33,283 nucleotides of DNA, taken from NCBI GenBank assembly GCA_964595955.1, contig CAZQSF010000042.1:1-33283 (forward strand), given 5' to 3'. The notes under the pieces are model-generated. The model saw only the letters and a program-made list of their open reading frames with translations. It was not told the DNA's origin and did not search any database. Below, piece after piece: positions 23,752 to 31,617 of this stretch; position 1 is the stretch's first letter; each line of letters starts with the position of its first letter. This DNA is from JAJDFU01 sp964595955 (lineage in GTDB: Bacteria; Bacteroidota; Bacteroidia; Chitinophagales; Saprospiraceae). Position numbers and translations under genes: made by a program.

Positions 23752-25143
23752 ATGACCAAAACGCCCGACATAAAAATTACGCTGAAGCATATGCGGCAAA
23801 CCGGCTGGCTCCGATACCTGGACCAGCCGGTTTCCATTGCTCCGCTGGTATCGTTCCGGCTCATCTTCGGGGCAGTCATGTTGTACAGCAGCCTGCGTTT
23901 CTGGGCGCTGGGCTGGATCGAGGACCACTTTATCGACACCCAGCTCACCTTCAAATACTTTGGCTTCGAGTGGGTGCAGCTGCTGCCGCCTTTTGGGATG
24001 TATGCCCTGCATGCGGCCATGGTGGTCGGTGCCCTGGGCATTACCATCGGCTTGTTGTACCGCTTTTCGGCGGTCCTCTTCTTTTTGACCTTTACCTACA
24101 TCGAGCTCATCGACCTCACCTATTACCTCAACCACTATTACTTCGTCAGCCTGGCGAGCTTGTTGCTCATCCTCGTGCCGGCACATCGCCGCTTCTCGGC
24201 AGATGCCTGGCTGTGGCCGTCCATTCGCCGGAGCCAAACCCCCCGCTGGACCATCGGCATCTTCCAGCTGCAACTGGCTATCGTATACATCTACGCCGGC
24301 CTGGCCAAGATCAACACAGACTGGCTGCTTCGCGCCCTGCCCCTGCGCATCTGGGTGCCGGCCAACGACGCCCTGCCGCTCATCGGGCCGCTGTTCAGCT
24401 GGAAGCTCACCCCCTGGCTCTTCAGCTGGGCCGGCATGCTGTACGACACCACCATCGTCTTTTGGCTGATGTGGAAAAAGACCCGCCTGCCGGCCTACAT
24501 TACCGTCATCGTCTTCCATACGCTTACCGGCCTGATGTTCCAGATCGGCGTCTTTCCGCTAGTCATGATCGGCGCCACCTGGATCTTTTTCTCGCCGGAT
24601 TTTCACGAGCGCTTCATCGGGTGGCTGGAAAAAAGATTGCGCCTGCCGTCCATTCCGGACATTTCTTTGACGCCCCTGAGGGCAACTCCCCGAATTAGCT
24701 GGGTATTTTTAAGTTGCTTTTTTGCCTTTCAGCTGGTTTTTCCCTGGCGGTACCTTCTCTATCCGGGCAATGTGTTCTGGACGGAAGAGGGCTACCGATT
24801 CAGCTGGCGGGTGATGCTGATGGAAAAGGCGGGCACGGCCACCTTTTACGTCAAGGATGGGGGGACCGGCCGCGAAGGCGTGGTGGACAACAGCGAATTC
24901 CTCAAACCGCATCAGGAAAAACAAATGGCCATGCAGCCGGACCTGATCCTGCAATACGCGCGCTTCCTGGCCGATCATTATGAGCGGCAGGGGGTACGCG
25001 ACCCCGCAGTGCGGGTGGAGGCCTACGTGACCCTCAACGCCCGGCCCAGCCGGCTGCTGATCGACCCGGAAGCGGACTTGACCCGCCTCCGCGACGGTTG
25101 GAAACCCAAAGACTGGATACTGCCCTATGATGCCACGCACTGA
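23752..25143 (+). CDS. HTTM/GGCX-family membrane protein (gamma-glutamyl carboxylase homologue)
   Basis: Protein of 463 aa homologous over its whole length to vitamin K-dependent gamma-carboxylase. The N-terminal HTTM membrane domain spans about 30-300; YYLNHYYFVSL (124-134) matches the NNHSYL region of human GGCX, with His128 at the His160 place. IVYIYAGLAKINTDW (177-191) matches AGVKKLDADW, so Lys186 occupies the position of the catalytic base Lys218. A soluble C-terminal part (about 340-460; EEGYRFSWRVML, DPAVRVEAYVTLNARPSR, LIDPEADL) parallels the human lumenal domain. It could oxidise a reduced quinone (menaquinol in Bacteroidota) to an epoxide and carboxylate glutamate, or do only the first. 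It lies in an imelysin-TonB receptor operon, and its end overlaps the receptor start by 17 bp. Confidence 0.88.
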   Translation: MTKTPDIKITLKHMRQTGWLRYLDQPVSIAPLVSFRLIFGAVMLYSSLRFWALGWIEDHFIDTQLTFKYFGFEWVQLLPPFGMYALHAAMVVGALGITIGLLYRFSAVLFFLTFTYIELIDLTYYLNHYYFVSLASLLLILVPAHRRFSADAWLWPSIRRSQTPRWTIGIFQLQLAIVYIYAGLAKINTDWLLRALPLRIWVPANDALPLIGPLFSWKLTPWLFSWAGMLYDTTIVFWLMWKKTRLPAYITVIVFHTLTGLMFQIGVFPLVMIGATWIFFSPDFHERFIGWLEKRLRLPSIPDISLTPLRATPRISWVFLSCFFAFQLVFPWRYLLYPGNVFWTEEGYRFSWRVMLMEKAGTATFYVKDGGTGREGVVDNSEFLKPHQEKQMAMQPDLILQYARFLADHYERQGVRDPAVRVEAYVTLNARPSRLLIDPEADLTRLRDGWKPKDWILPYDATH

Positions 25144-27565
25144 CCGCCTGCTGTTCCTCTTGCTGCTCATGCTCCCCGCCCTGGGCTGGGGGCAGTACGG
25201 CAGCATAGGCGGGAGGGTGACAGATGCGCAAACCGGCCGGGCCATTCCCGGTGCTGCCGTGGCTCTGCCCGATCTCAATCGCAGCACCGAGGCCGATGCC
25301 GCCGGTCGCTTTCGCCTGGACGGCCTGCCCTATGGAGAGTACCAGCTGGTAGTCTTTGCCATGGGCAAGGCCACCTGGAAACAAAGCGTCGAGGTAGAGG
25401 CGCCGACGACCGAACTGGAGATCGCTCTGGTTAAGCTCTCTGCCGATCTGGACGCCGTGGAGGTGCAGGCCCGGCGGGAGGAGACCTTTGGCCTCATCCA
25501 CCTGCGGGCGGTAGAAGGCATGGCCATTTACGAGGGCAAAAAGAGCGAGGTGGTGGTGCTGGAGGATATTTCGGCCAACCTGGCCGCCAACAACCCCCGG
25601 CAGGTTTACGCCCGCGTTACCGGCCTCAACATCTGGGAGAGCGACGGTGCCGGCCTGCAGCTGGGCATCGGCGGGCGCGGCCTAAGCCCCAATCGCACCA
25701 GCAACTTCAACGTTCGCCAGAACGGCTACGACATCAGCGCAGACGCCCTGGGCTACCCGGAGAGCTACTACACGCCCCCGGCCGAAGCCCTGCAGCGCAT
25801 CGAGGTGGTGCGCGGCGCGGCCAGCCTGCAGTACGGCACCCAGTTCGGCGGCATGCTCAACTTCGTCTTCCGGGAGCCGCCCCGGGACAAACCCATCGAG
25901 CTGGTGACGCGGCAGACGGTGGGCTCCTTTGGCTTTTTCGGCTCCTTCAACAGCCTGGCCGGCACGGTGGCCGACGGGCAGTTCAGCTATTACGCCTTCT
26001 ACAACCGCCGGCAGGGCAACGGCTGGCGGCCCAATTCCGAATTCGACCTGGACAACGGCTTCGTGTCGTTGGCTTACCAGCCCAGCGACAAGCTGCGCAT
26101 CGGGGCCGAAGCCACCATTATAGGCTACCTGGCCCAGCAGCCCGGCGGCCTCACCGACGCCTTCTTCGAGCAGGATCCCCGCCAGAGCATCCGGGCGCGC
26201 AACTGGTTCAAAGTCAACTGGAACCTCTTTGCCCTCACGCTGGACTATCGCTTCAGCGAGCGCACCAAGCTCAATGTGCGCAACTTTGGCCTGCTGGCCC
26301 GCCGGCAGTCGCTGGGCGCCCTCACGCCCATCAACAATATCGACTTCGGCGACAACCGGACCCTCATCGACGGGCAGTTCAAGAACTTCGGCAGCGAGCT
26401 CCGCCTACTGCACCGCTACCGCCTCTTCGGGCGCGAGCAGACGGTGCTGGTGGGTGCCCGCATCTACAAGGGCATGTCGACCGCCCTGCAGGGCGATGGC
26501 AACGACGGCTCCGGCCCCGACTTCTTCTTCCTCAATCCCGGGGATGTAGAGGGCTCGGATTACATCTTCCCCAACACCAACATCGCCCTCTTTGCCGAGC
26601 ATATTTTTGCCCTCTCGCCCAAGTGGACCATCACGCCCGGCATCCGCTTCGAGAACATTCAGACCTTTGCGGAGGGCTACTACAAGCAGCGCGTGTTCGA
26701 TGCGGCCGGCAACCTGGTGGTAGAGAACCGGGAGGAGGAATCCCTGGAGCGGCGGCGCTCGCTGCTGCTCTTTGGGGTGGGGGTAGCCTACAAGCCCAGG
26801 CCCGGGCTCGAATTGTACGGCAACTTTTCGCAGAACTACCGCGCCATCAACTTCACCGACCTGCGTATCGACAACCCCAACGGCCGCGTGGACCCCGACA
26901 TCCAGGACGAGCGTGGCTTCACGGCCGATCTGGGCCTGCGTTATGAACAAGACGGATTCTTCTACCTGGACGTCACTGCCTTTTGCCTTTACTACCGCGA
27001 TCGCATCGGCCTGCTGCTGCGCGCCGACGAGCCGCCCCTCTTCAACGACTACCGCCTGCGCACCAACATTGCCGATGCGCGCAACCTGGGTGTAGAAGCA
27101 TTCGCCGAGCTCAACTTCTGGCGATGGATCGCCCCGGAGGACAGCAGCTCCCGCCTCAGCCTATTCCTCAACACCGCATTCGTGGATGCCCGCTACATCA
27201 ACACCCAGGACAACAGCATACGCGACAAGCGGGTGGAGCTGGCCCCACCCCTGATGATCCGTACCGGCCTGAGCTGGCAGTACCGCCGCTTCCGCCTCAG
27301 CGGCACCTGGGCCTACACCGCCGAGCACTTCACCGACGCCACCAATGCCCGACGCACCGCCTCCGCCGTGAACGGCATCATCCCCGCCTATACCGTGGCC
27401 GACCTCAGCGCTGCCTACCGCTGGCGCTGGCTCACCCTGGAAGCGTCATGCAACAACCTCTTCAACACGGCCTACTTCACCCGCAGAGCCGATTCCTACC
27501 CCGGACCGGGCATCATCCCCGCCGACGGCCGCAGCCTGTTTGTGACGGTGGAGGTGCGGTTGTAA
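25127..27565 (+). CDS. FecA-like TonB-dependent outer-membrane receptor
   Basis: Receptor of 812 aa: signal peptide (about 1-22, ends GWGQ), carboxypeptidase-regulatory-like domain (about 24-105), plug (about 140-260; VVVLEDISANLAANNPRQVY, LGIGGRGLSPNRTSNFNVRQ, LQRIEVVRGAASLQYGTQFG) and beta barrel. The plug style, with IGGRGLxPNRTxxFNxRQNGYDI and GYPESYYTPPAEAL, is that of receptors annotated as Fe(III)-dicitrate (FecA-like) transporters. The start overlaps the GGCX-like gene by 17 bp; a second ATG directly follows the first (25130). It is the last gene of the imelysin cluster, followed by two hairpins. No FecR/FecI pair is present, so control appears to be through the upstream operator instead. 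Ligand is inferred, not shown. Confidence 0.9.
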   Translation: MMPRTDRLLFLLLLMLPALGWGQYGSIGGRVTDAQTGRAIPGAAVALPDLNRSTEADAAGRFRLDGLPYGEYQLVVFAMGKATWKQSVEVEAPTTELEIALVKLSADLDAVEVQARREETFGLIHLRAVEGMAIYEGKKSEVVVLEDISANLAANNPRQVYARVTGLNIWESDGAGLQLGIGGRGLSPNRTSNFNVRQNGYDISADALGYPESYYTPPAEALQRIEVVRGAASLQYGTQFGGMLNFVFREPPRDKPIELVTRQTVGSFGFFGSFNSLAGTVADGQFSYYAFYNRRQGNGWRPNSEFDLDNGFVSLAYQPSDKLRIGAEATIIGYLAQQPGGLTDAFFEQDPRQSIRARNWFKVNWNLFALTLDYRFSERTKLNVRNFGLLARRQSLGALTPINNIDFGDNRTLIDGQFKNFGSELRLLHRYRLFGREQTVLVGARIYKGMSTALQGDGNDGSGPDFFFLNPGDVEGSDYIFPNTNIALFAEHIFALSPKWTITPGIRFENIQTFAEGYYKQRVFDAAGNLVVENREEESLERRRSLLLFGVGVAYKPRPGLELYGNFSQNYRAINFTDLRIDNPNGRVDPDIQDERGFTADLGLRYEQDGFFYLDVTAFCLYYRDRIGLLLRADEPPLFNDYRLRTNIADARNLGVEAFAELNFWRWIAPEDSSSRLSLFLNTAFVDARYINTQDNSIRDKRVELAPPLMIRTGLSWQYRRFRLSGTWAYTAEHFTDATNARRTASAVNGIIPAYTVADLSAAYRWRWLTLEASCNNLFNTAYFTRRADSYPGPGIIPADGRSLFVTVEVRL

Positions 27566-27567
27566 GT

Positions 27568-27604
27568 CCATTTATCCCACGACAGGAAGTCATCGGATAA
27601 ATGG
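27568..27604 (+). terminator. Hairpin directly after the TonB receptor stop
   Basis: CCATTTATCC (27568-27577) pairs perfectly with GGATAAATGG (27595-27604) across 17 nt, starting 2 nt after the stop codon. No U-tract follows, so it may stabilise the 3' end or terminate with help. Confidence 0.5.
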
Positions 27605-27689
27605 AAAGAGATTATAATCACGAAAAAACATAATAATACCGGTTAAAAAATTAAAAGTCGCAAGCTATTTTATTTTTCAGCGCGCATTC

Positions 27690-27742
27690 ACGGTTTTAAG
27701 GGTAACCCGCCTGCCATGTCGTCCGGTTATCCTTAAAACCGT
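27690..27742. terminator. Long inverted repeat between receptor operon and a gene remnant
   Basis: An 18-bp arm (27690-27707, ACGGTTTTAAGGGTAACC) pairs with 27725-27742 with one G/A difference across a 17-nt loop. It lies past the receptor operon (plus) and past the stop of the minus-strand remnant at 27770, so it can serve as a shared terminator. It could also be a repeat element; copies elsewhere cannot be checked here. Confidence 0.5.
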
Positions 27743-27769
27743 ATAATTTGCGATTACGATCTTATAGTA

Positions 27770-28081
27770 TTATATTTTTTGTTTGATAAATCGGACTATT
27801 GCGGCCAGAATTTCTTCCAAAACAGGAAGGGGAAAGTAATCGTTATGATCGGGCCAGGGTAAGTCGGAAAAACCACCTTGATGAAATAGCAACTGCAGGG
27901 CGTTGAATACCGGTTTTTTGATGGAGATAAACGGTTGGTCAGGCAAGTGCAGCCCTAATTGTTAAATCTCAACATGCAATTTTCCAAGACCTTGCTTGAG
28001 TGCTAAACATAGCATCTCTTCAAGACTTCTGAAGGCTACAAAGGCTGCGCACCCTGCCTTTCTCGATACTATCTCGATAAA
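27770..28081 (-). pseudogene. Interrupted remnant of an unknown gene (left copy)
   Basis: On the minus strand one frame stays protein-like from 28081 to the TAA at 27770-27772, but is broken by an in-frame TAA at 27962-27964. The first part ends ...SLEEMLCLALKQGLGKLHVEI; the part after the stop reads ...KKPVFNALQLLFHQGGFSDLPWP and ends ...FPLPVLEEILAAIVRFIKQKI. Both halves look like real coding sequence, and a related fragment occurs on the plus strand at 31502-31585. No start codon or family is recognised. It is either a pseudogene with a nonsense mutation or two decayed gene ends. Confidence 0.5.
27991..28018 (-). repeat. 28-bp inverted repeat, left copy (partner 31514-31541)
   Basis: The reverse complement of this block matches 31514-31541 at 27 of 28 bases. 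In both copies it encodes EMLCLALKQ, so it is the best conserved piece of two related gene remnants that point outward from the 3.5-kb segment between them. Confidence 0.7.
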
Positions 28082-28278
28082 TTAAACCACGTTAGGTTAT
28101 TTGTTAATTGGGCTCATGCTGCCTTTTGGTACTTCACAACAGGCTTGATCCGATCGGAAAAGCCATGCGGCATGCCTGCAAGTTTAGAAAGGATCCCGAT
28201 TAAACCTTTTGCCCCACCCCTGGTCCAAGGCGTACACCAAACCAAAGGAGCACATGTGGCGCGCCATACATCTATCCC

Positions 28279-28740
28279 TTGGCCGGGCAGACCGCCCCGC
28301 CCGGGGCGGAAGGCGGATCCCTGTATTTCGACGGATTCCCCAATCTCATTGGCCTGCTGGGTGCTGGAAAAAACCGGATGTATATCATCCCTTCGCTCAA
28401 CGCCGTGGTAGGGAGGCAGACCCTCCTGAAATCCGATGCTTTCGCGGATCACGCGTTTCTCACGTTGTTGCTTCAAGACTTGATCTCAAGCACAGCGCCC
28501 ATTCGCGGTCCCTCTCCGGAAGTATCCATTTTCCCGAACCCTACTACCGGGGACATCTGGATTTCATCCCCTCACCTGAAAACCCCTTTTGAAGTAAGGA
28601 TAAGCACATTGGATGGATGTATGATTTACCAAAGCCCAACTGCCGGCAAAGTGGATGTGTCGAATTTAGCCAGAGGCCTGTATCACCTCACTTTGGTTTC
28701 CAAAGATTTGGTCACTACAGTCCCATTTGTCAAACAATAA
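28279..28740 (+). pseudogene. 5'-truncated serine hydrolase (beta-lactamase-like) with T9SS tail
   Basis: An open frame of 153 codons without a credible start. Its first part (GLLGAGKNRMYIIPSLNAVVGRQT, quoted in two halves: GLLGAGKNRMYIIPS and LNAVVGRQT) matches the C-terminal end of class-C beta-lactamase-like serine hydrolases, in which a G.G..R.YIIPSL..VVVR block precedes the last helix. After a short linker it ends in a type A T9SS sorting domain: VSIFPNPTTGDIWIS, a DVSNLARGLYHLTLVSKD strand pair and a Lys-rich end. The catalytic SxxK and YxN motifs would lie upstream and are not found in the 28085-28278 stretch. It was once an exported enzyme and is now a remnant. Confidence 0.6.
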
Positions 28741-28956
28741 GGTCGCTTACCCTGTTCCCGGCCCTGTGTTTTGGGGAAATGGCAATACGTGTTTACGGAG
28801 GCATGCGGGTTTTTAATGCCCATGGTGGTTGGATGTTCGCCACCTGGAACGTGAGAGCTTGGGATCATTCCTGCTTTAGGGGAGGGCCTACCTGCTTCGG
28901 AGGGCCACATCAGATGAGGAAGCCATTTTCCAAATCCTGAAAAAGCAATCATACCT
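28741..28956. other. Non-coding gap before the T9SS protein gene
   Basis: I see no recognisable gene, RNA or strong dyad here. A short frame ending TSDEEAIFQILKKQSYL stops at a TGA overlapping the next ATG (ATGA) and may be the tail of another lost gene. Confidence 0.3.
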
Positions 28957-30348
28957 ATGAAACGTTTCCTGAACCTTGCCTGCATCCTTTTTTATTCCCT
29001 TACGGGGTATGCCTTCCTTTTCGGGCAAAACGCACAGAAAATCTCGCCCGATGGGATCAGTTATATCGATCCTGAGATCCTCAGTGCCGAAAATAAGCTG
29101 GCTTTTCAAATGGGTAATGGCCAGGTGTGGCTGTCCAACCTGGATCCCCATACCGGCCACTTCATTTCCCAAACGGGCCTGGACCTGTTGATAGATTCCG
29201 GCGCCACACCCTTGATTACGAGTTTTAACGGACCTGAATTCGGGGTAGACAGCAGCGGCTGGTGTATCGTATATACTAAGCCCAACGGCGCTGTTCCGCA
29301 GGCTTGGTTAGCTACGGTGAATGGCATGAATGTCAGCAAAGCCCCGCTTACCGGTGGCAATGTGCCCAGGCTGTCCATATTGGCGTCCAAATCGCCGGAC
29401 TCTCCCACAACTCGGATCCTGTATGGTAAAGGCCCCAGCTTGAGCAATGGCGTGTTTGGATGGACCGATGAAAACGATCCTGCCAATGAAGTTATCCTGG
29501 ACAGTACGGACAATGGCGTAAGGTGGGTAGATGGCCTGCGCCAGTTTTTCTTCATCGCCCAAACCGGCCCTGCTGCAGGTCAGGTTTTTCACTACGATAC
29601 CGAAACGCAATCCGGGGTGCAGGTTACCAATGATGCGGATATGAAAACCTACAGTTACGGCTGGTATGCTCCCGAATATAATGAGCTTGTGGTAATGGTG
29701 CTGCTCAACGATACCGCCATTGGAATTTACAAGGATCAAGGAGGGGACTATTGGGACAGGATCATAACCATCCAGGTACCGCCAGCCTCCAGTTTTGACT
29801 TTATCGGGTCGCCGGAAACTTTTGTCGCCAATGGAAAATCCTATATCAGTTTTGTGACCAAAGTTATCGGCACCGGTTCCAGTTATGTCAACTCGGAAGT
29901 GTGGGTGGTAGATATCAATCCCGATATCAACGACCGGTTCATGTTGCGGTGCGATGATGGATCGCCCGATACCCGAAGGACAGATCCCGAAAGCTATCTT
30001 GGTGCAAATGAGGTGTTCATTTATTACAATCAGATCAACGGCTCCGGCGAATTTGAAGTATGGCGGTATGCAACGGGCATTCCGGTGTCCGAATTGACCG
30101 CGCAGGAAAGAGAAAAGAAAAAGTCTGGAGGAGTCTCTATTTATCCCAATCCGGCAAGTGATTTCCTCTATTTAAAAAATTGGATAGGAAACTCCTTTGA
30201 AGGGGCTATTTTTGACCTTACCGGCCGACTTATAAAGCGGGTCAGGGACAGGAATCCGGTCTATATCGGCGATTTAGGTGCCGGCCTATACGTGCTGGAG
30301 GTCAGTGGCGGAGGAAAAGGGGCAACCCTTACCTTTTTCAAAAATTAA
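28957..30348 (+). CDS. T9SS-secreted beta-propeller-like protein
   Basis: Protein of 463 aa with a signal peptide (about 1-24, ends LFGQ). The middle (about 30-385) is a series of strand-turn units such as KLAFQMGNGQVWLSNLDPHTG, GQVFHYDTETQSGVQVTND, and SEVWVVDINPDINDRFMLR, resembling TolB/WD40-like propeller blades. The C-terminus (about 390-463) is a type A T9SS sorting domain (GGVSIYPNPASDFLYLKN, IFDLTGRLIKRV, LGAGLYVLEVSGGG). It should be exported across the outer membrane and attached to the surface; substrate unknown. Its base composition is clearly less GC-rich than the upstream operons, in keeping with acquisition by transfer. Confidence 0.85.
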   Translation: MKRFLNLACILFYSLTGYAFLFGQNAQKISPDGISYIDPEILSAENKLAFQMGNGQVWLSNLDPHTGHFISQTGLDLLIDSGATPLITSFNGPEFGVDSSGWCIVYTKPNGAVPQAWLATVNGMNVSKAPLTGGNVPRLSILASKSPDSPTTRILYGKGPSLSNGVFGWTDENDPANEVILDSTDNGVRWVDGLRQFFFIAQTGPAAGQVFHYDTETQSGVQVTNDADMKTYSYGWYAPEYNELVVMVLLNDTAIGIYKDQGGDYWDRIITIQVPPASSFDFIGSPETFVANGKSYISFVTKVIGTGSSYVNSEVWVVDINPDINDRFMLRCDDGSPDTRRTDPESYLGANEVFIYYNQINGSGEFEVWRYATGIPVSELTAQEREKKKSGGVSIYPNPASDFLYLKNWIGNSFEGAIFDLTGRLIKRVRDRNPVYIGDLGAGLYVLEVSGGGKGATLTFFKN

Positions 30349-30359
30349 ATGCCAGGAAC

Positions 30360-30710
30360 ATGAAGTTAAAACCCTCCGCACTCCGGATCCCGAGCACCGA
30401 CCTGGATGCGTCTCTGGATTTTTATTCCGGCAAGCGAAGGCTGGACTTCACACTGGACGAAAGGGCAAAGGGTTTTCTAGTCTTCAGAACCGATTCCATA
30501 GATTTGATCATTGAAGATCAGCACGAGGATGGTGTTTTCGGGTTTGTGGGCTTGTCATTTGAAATTCCGGATATCCAGGAGGCCTGTGAAAACTTGAAAG
30601 CCAGGGGAGTGCCGTTCATCGGGGCGCCTGAAAAGCAACAATGGGGCGGCTGGCTGGCCCATTTCCGGGATCCCTGCGGCAATGTATTAACCCTGGTACA
30701 ATACGATTAA
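30360..30710 (+). CDS. VOC (glyoxalase/bleomycin-resistance fold) protein
   Basis: Small cytoplasmic protein of 116 aa with one VOC domain: ALRIPSTDLDASLDFYSG at the N-terminus, DLIIEDQ in the middle, and FEIPDIQEACENLKARGVPF then HFRDPCGNVLTLVQYD at the end. The usual first metal ligand (His near residue 8) is absent, so glyoxalase I activity is unlikely; it may bind a small ligand or have another VOC activity. It begins 11 bp after the T9SS gene and is followed by a terminator-like hairpin, suggesting the two are co-transcribed. Confidence 0.85.
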   Translation: MKLKPSALRIPSTDLDASLDFYSGKRRLDFTLDERAKGFLVFRTDSIDLIIEDQHEDGVFGFVGLSFEIPDIQEACENLKARGVPFIGAPEKQQWGGWLAHFRDPCGNVLTLVQYD

Positions 30711-30711
30711 G

Positions 30712-30743
30712 ACCGAAGGCTATGGGTTTTTCGGTTCGTTTTT
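30712..30743 (+). terminator. Intrinsic terminator after the VOC gene
   Basis: ACCGAA (30712-30717) pairs with TTCGGT (30730-30735) over a 12-nt loop, followed by TCGTTTTT (30736-30743), right after the VOC stop. Short stem, but a proper T-run. Confidence 0.5.
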
Positions 30744-31021
30744 AAGGGTGAGGGGAGCAGGAACTCGCCCAGGGTTTCCACTGCGACAGTGCTTTTCTGG
30801 GTTCAGCAGGTGCCTCCATGGGCATCGTTTTCCCAGGGACACAATCCAGGGTCTTCCCGGGAAGCAAGGCGGACGAAGGCCTGTTGTGGACGCGGTTCTA
30901 TTGTGGGGTTGTGAAATGTACAAGACGGTGCCGGAGCATCGTTCGGCTCCAGGAATTCGCGCTGATATGCCGCACTCGGAAAAGCAAAACCCGTATTTTA
31001 CGGTTAATTAAACGCTGTTCA
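30744..31021. other. Intergenic region, no gene recognised
   Basis: About 280 bp without supportable coding content; frames crossing it give low-complexity Arg/Pro/Gly-rich translations. Small dyads are visible (CACTG-CGA-CAGTG near 30779; GGAGC...GCTCC near 30935), without T-tracts. It must contain the promoter of the following lipoprotein. Confidence 0.3.
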
Positions 31022-31378
31022 ATGAAAATAACAGTTGCACTCTGCCTGTTGATCCTGTTTGGATGCCAGCAAAACACTACGTATCAGGAGTCCCAGTTGA
31101 TCGGATCCTGGGATGCTGTGGAATGGAAGGATGTTACCAACGACAACACAATCGATATTCGCGTTGACTTTTCCTTTGGAGAGGACGGCCGGTATGTCGG
31201 TAATTATGGCGATTCCTCCGAAAAAGGGAGGTTTTGGATCTCCGGAGACTTTTTACACACCGTGGAAGATGGAAAAGCAGAAAAAACGGTTGAAATAAAG
31301 AAGCTAACCCAGGATACACTGATTTTTGGGATGAATCGGGCCGGAACAATCGAAGAGCTCTTTCTGGTCAGGAAATGA
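31022..31378 (+). CDS. Small lipoprotein, lipocalin-like
   Basis: Protein of 118 aa with lipobox LILFGC (Cys15). The mature part, QLIGSWDAVEWKD followed by VDFSFGEDGRYVGNYGD, RFWISGDFLHTV and LTQDTLIFGMN, shows the strand pattern of small lipocalin-like periplasmic proteins common in Bacteroidota. The start at 31022 is preferred over an upstream in-frame codon because the signal sequence begins there. It has the same GSW...DG.Y...L general plan as the secreted protein at 4176-4556 but no clear close relationship. No function is assigned. Confidence 0.78.
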   Translation: MKITVALCLLILFGCQQNTTYQESQLIGSWDAVEWKDVTNDNTIDIRVDFSFGEDGRYVGNYGDSSEKGRFWISGDFLHTVEDGKAEKTVEIKKLTQDTLIFGMNRAGTIEELFLVRK

Positions 31379-31501
31379 ACGGAAATTTAGAGGTTAAAGA
31401 AAAGTCAGTGTTTTAAGAAGGGCTGGCGTGTTAATGTGCTGCATGGTTCATTGCTTCTAGGCTTTGATCAACAGCTACCTAATTCAATAGAATAGGGAAT
31501 T

Positions 31502-31585
31502 GTGACACCTTCAGAGATGCTATGTTTAGCACTCAAACAAGCGCTTAACCAAAACCTTGCAGAAATTAAGCCAAAACAAGAATAA
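31502..31585 (+). pseudogene. Remnant of the same unknown gene (right copy)
   Basis: A 27-codon stretch reading VTPSEMLCLALKQALNQNLAEI then KPKQE before a TAA. It shares EMLCLALKQxL...EI with the minus-strand remnant at 27770-28081, including a 28-bp DNA block (31514-31541) with one mismatch. Upstream an in-frame TAG and an apparent deletion cut it off, so it is a gene fragment, not a functional gene. Confidence 0.45.
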
Positions 31586-31617
31586 TTTCTGAGCTCAATC
31601 AACTAACTTCCAGAGGG

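Noticed and set aside
28114..28476. A 120-codon minus frame opposite the truncated serine hydrolase
   Set aside because: The plus strand carries the recognisable hydrolase/T9SS sequence; the minus translation has no domain.
30748..31011. An 87-codon plus frame upstream of the small lipoprotein
   Set aside because: Arg/Gly/Pro-rich, no start signal and follows a terminator hairpin; probably non-coding.
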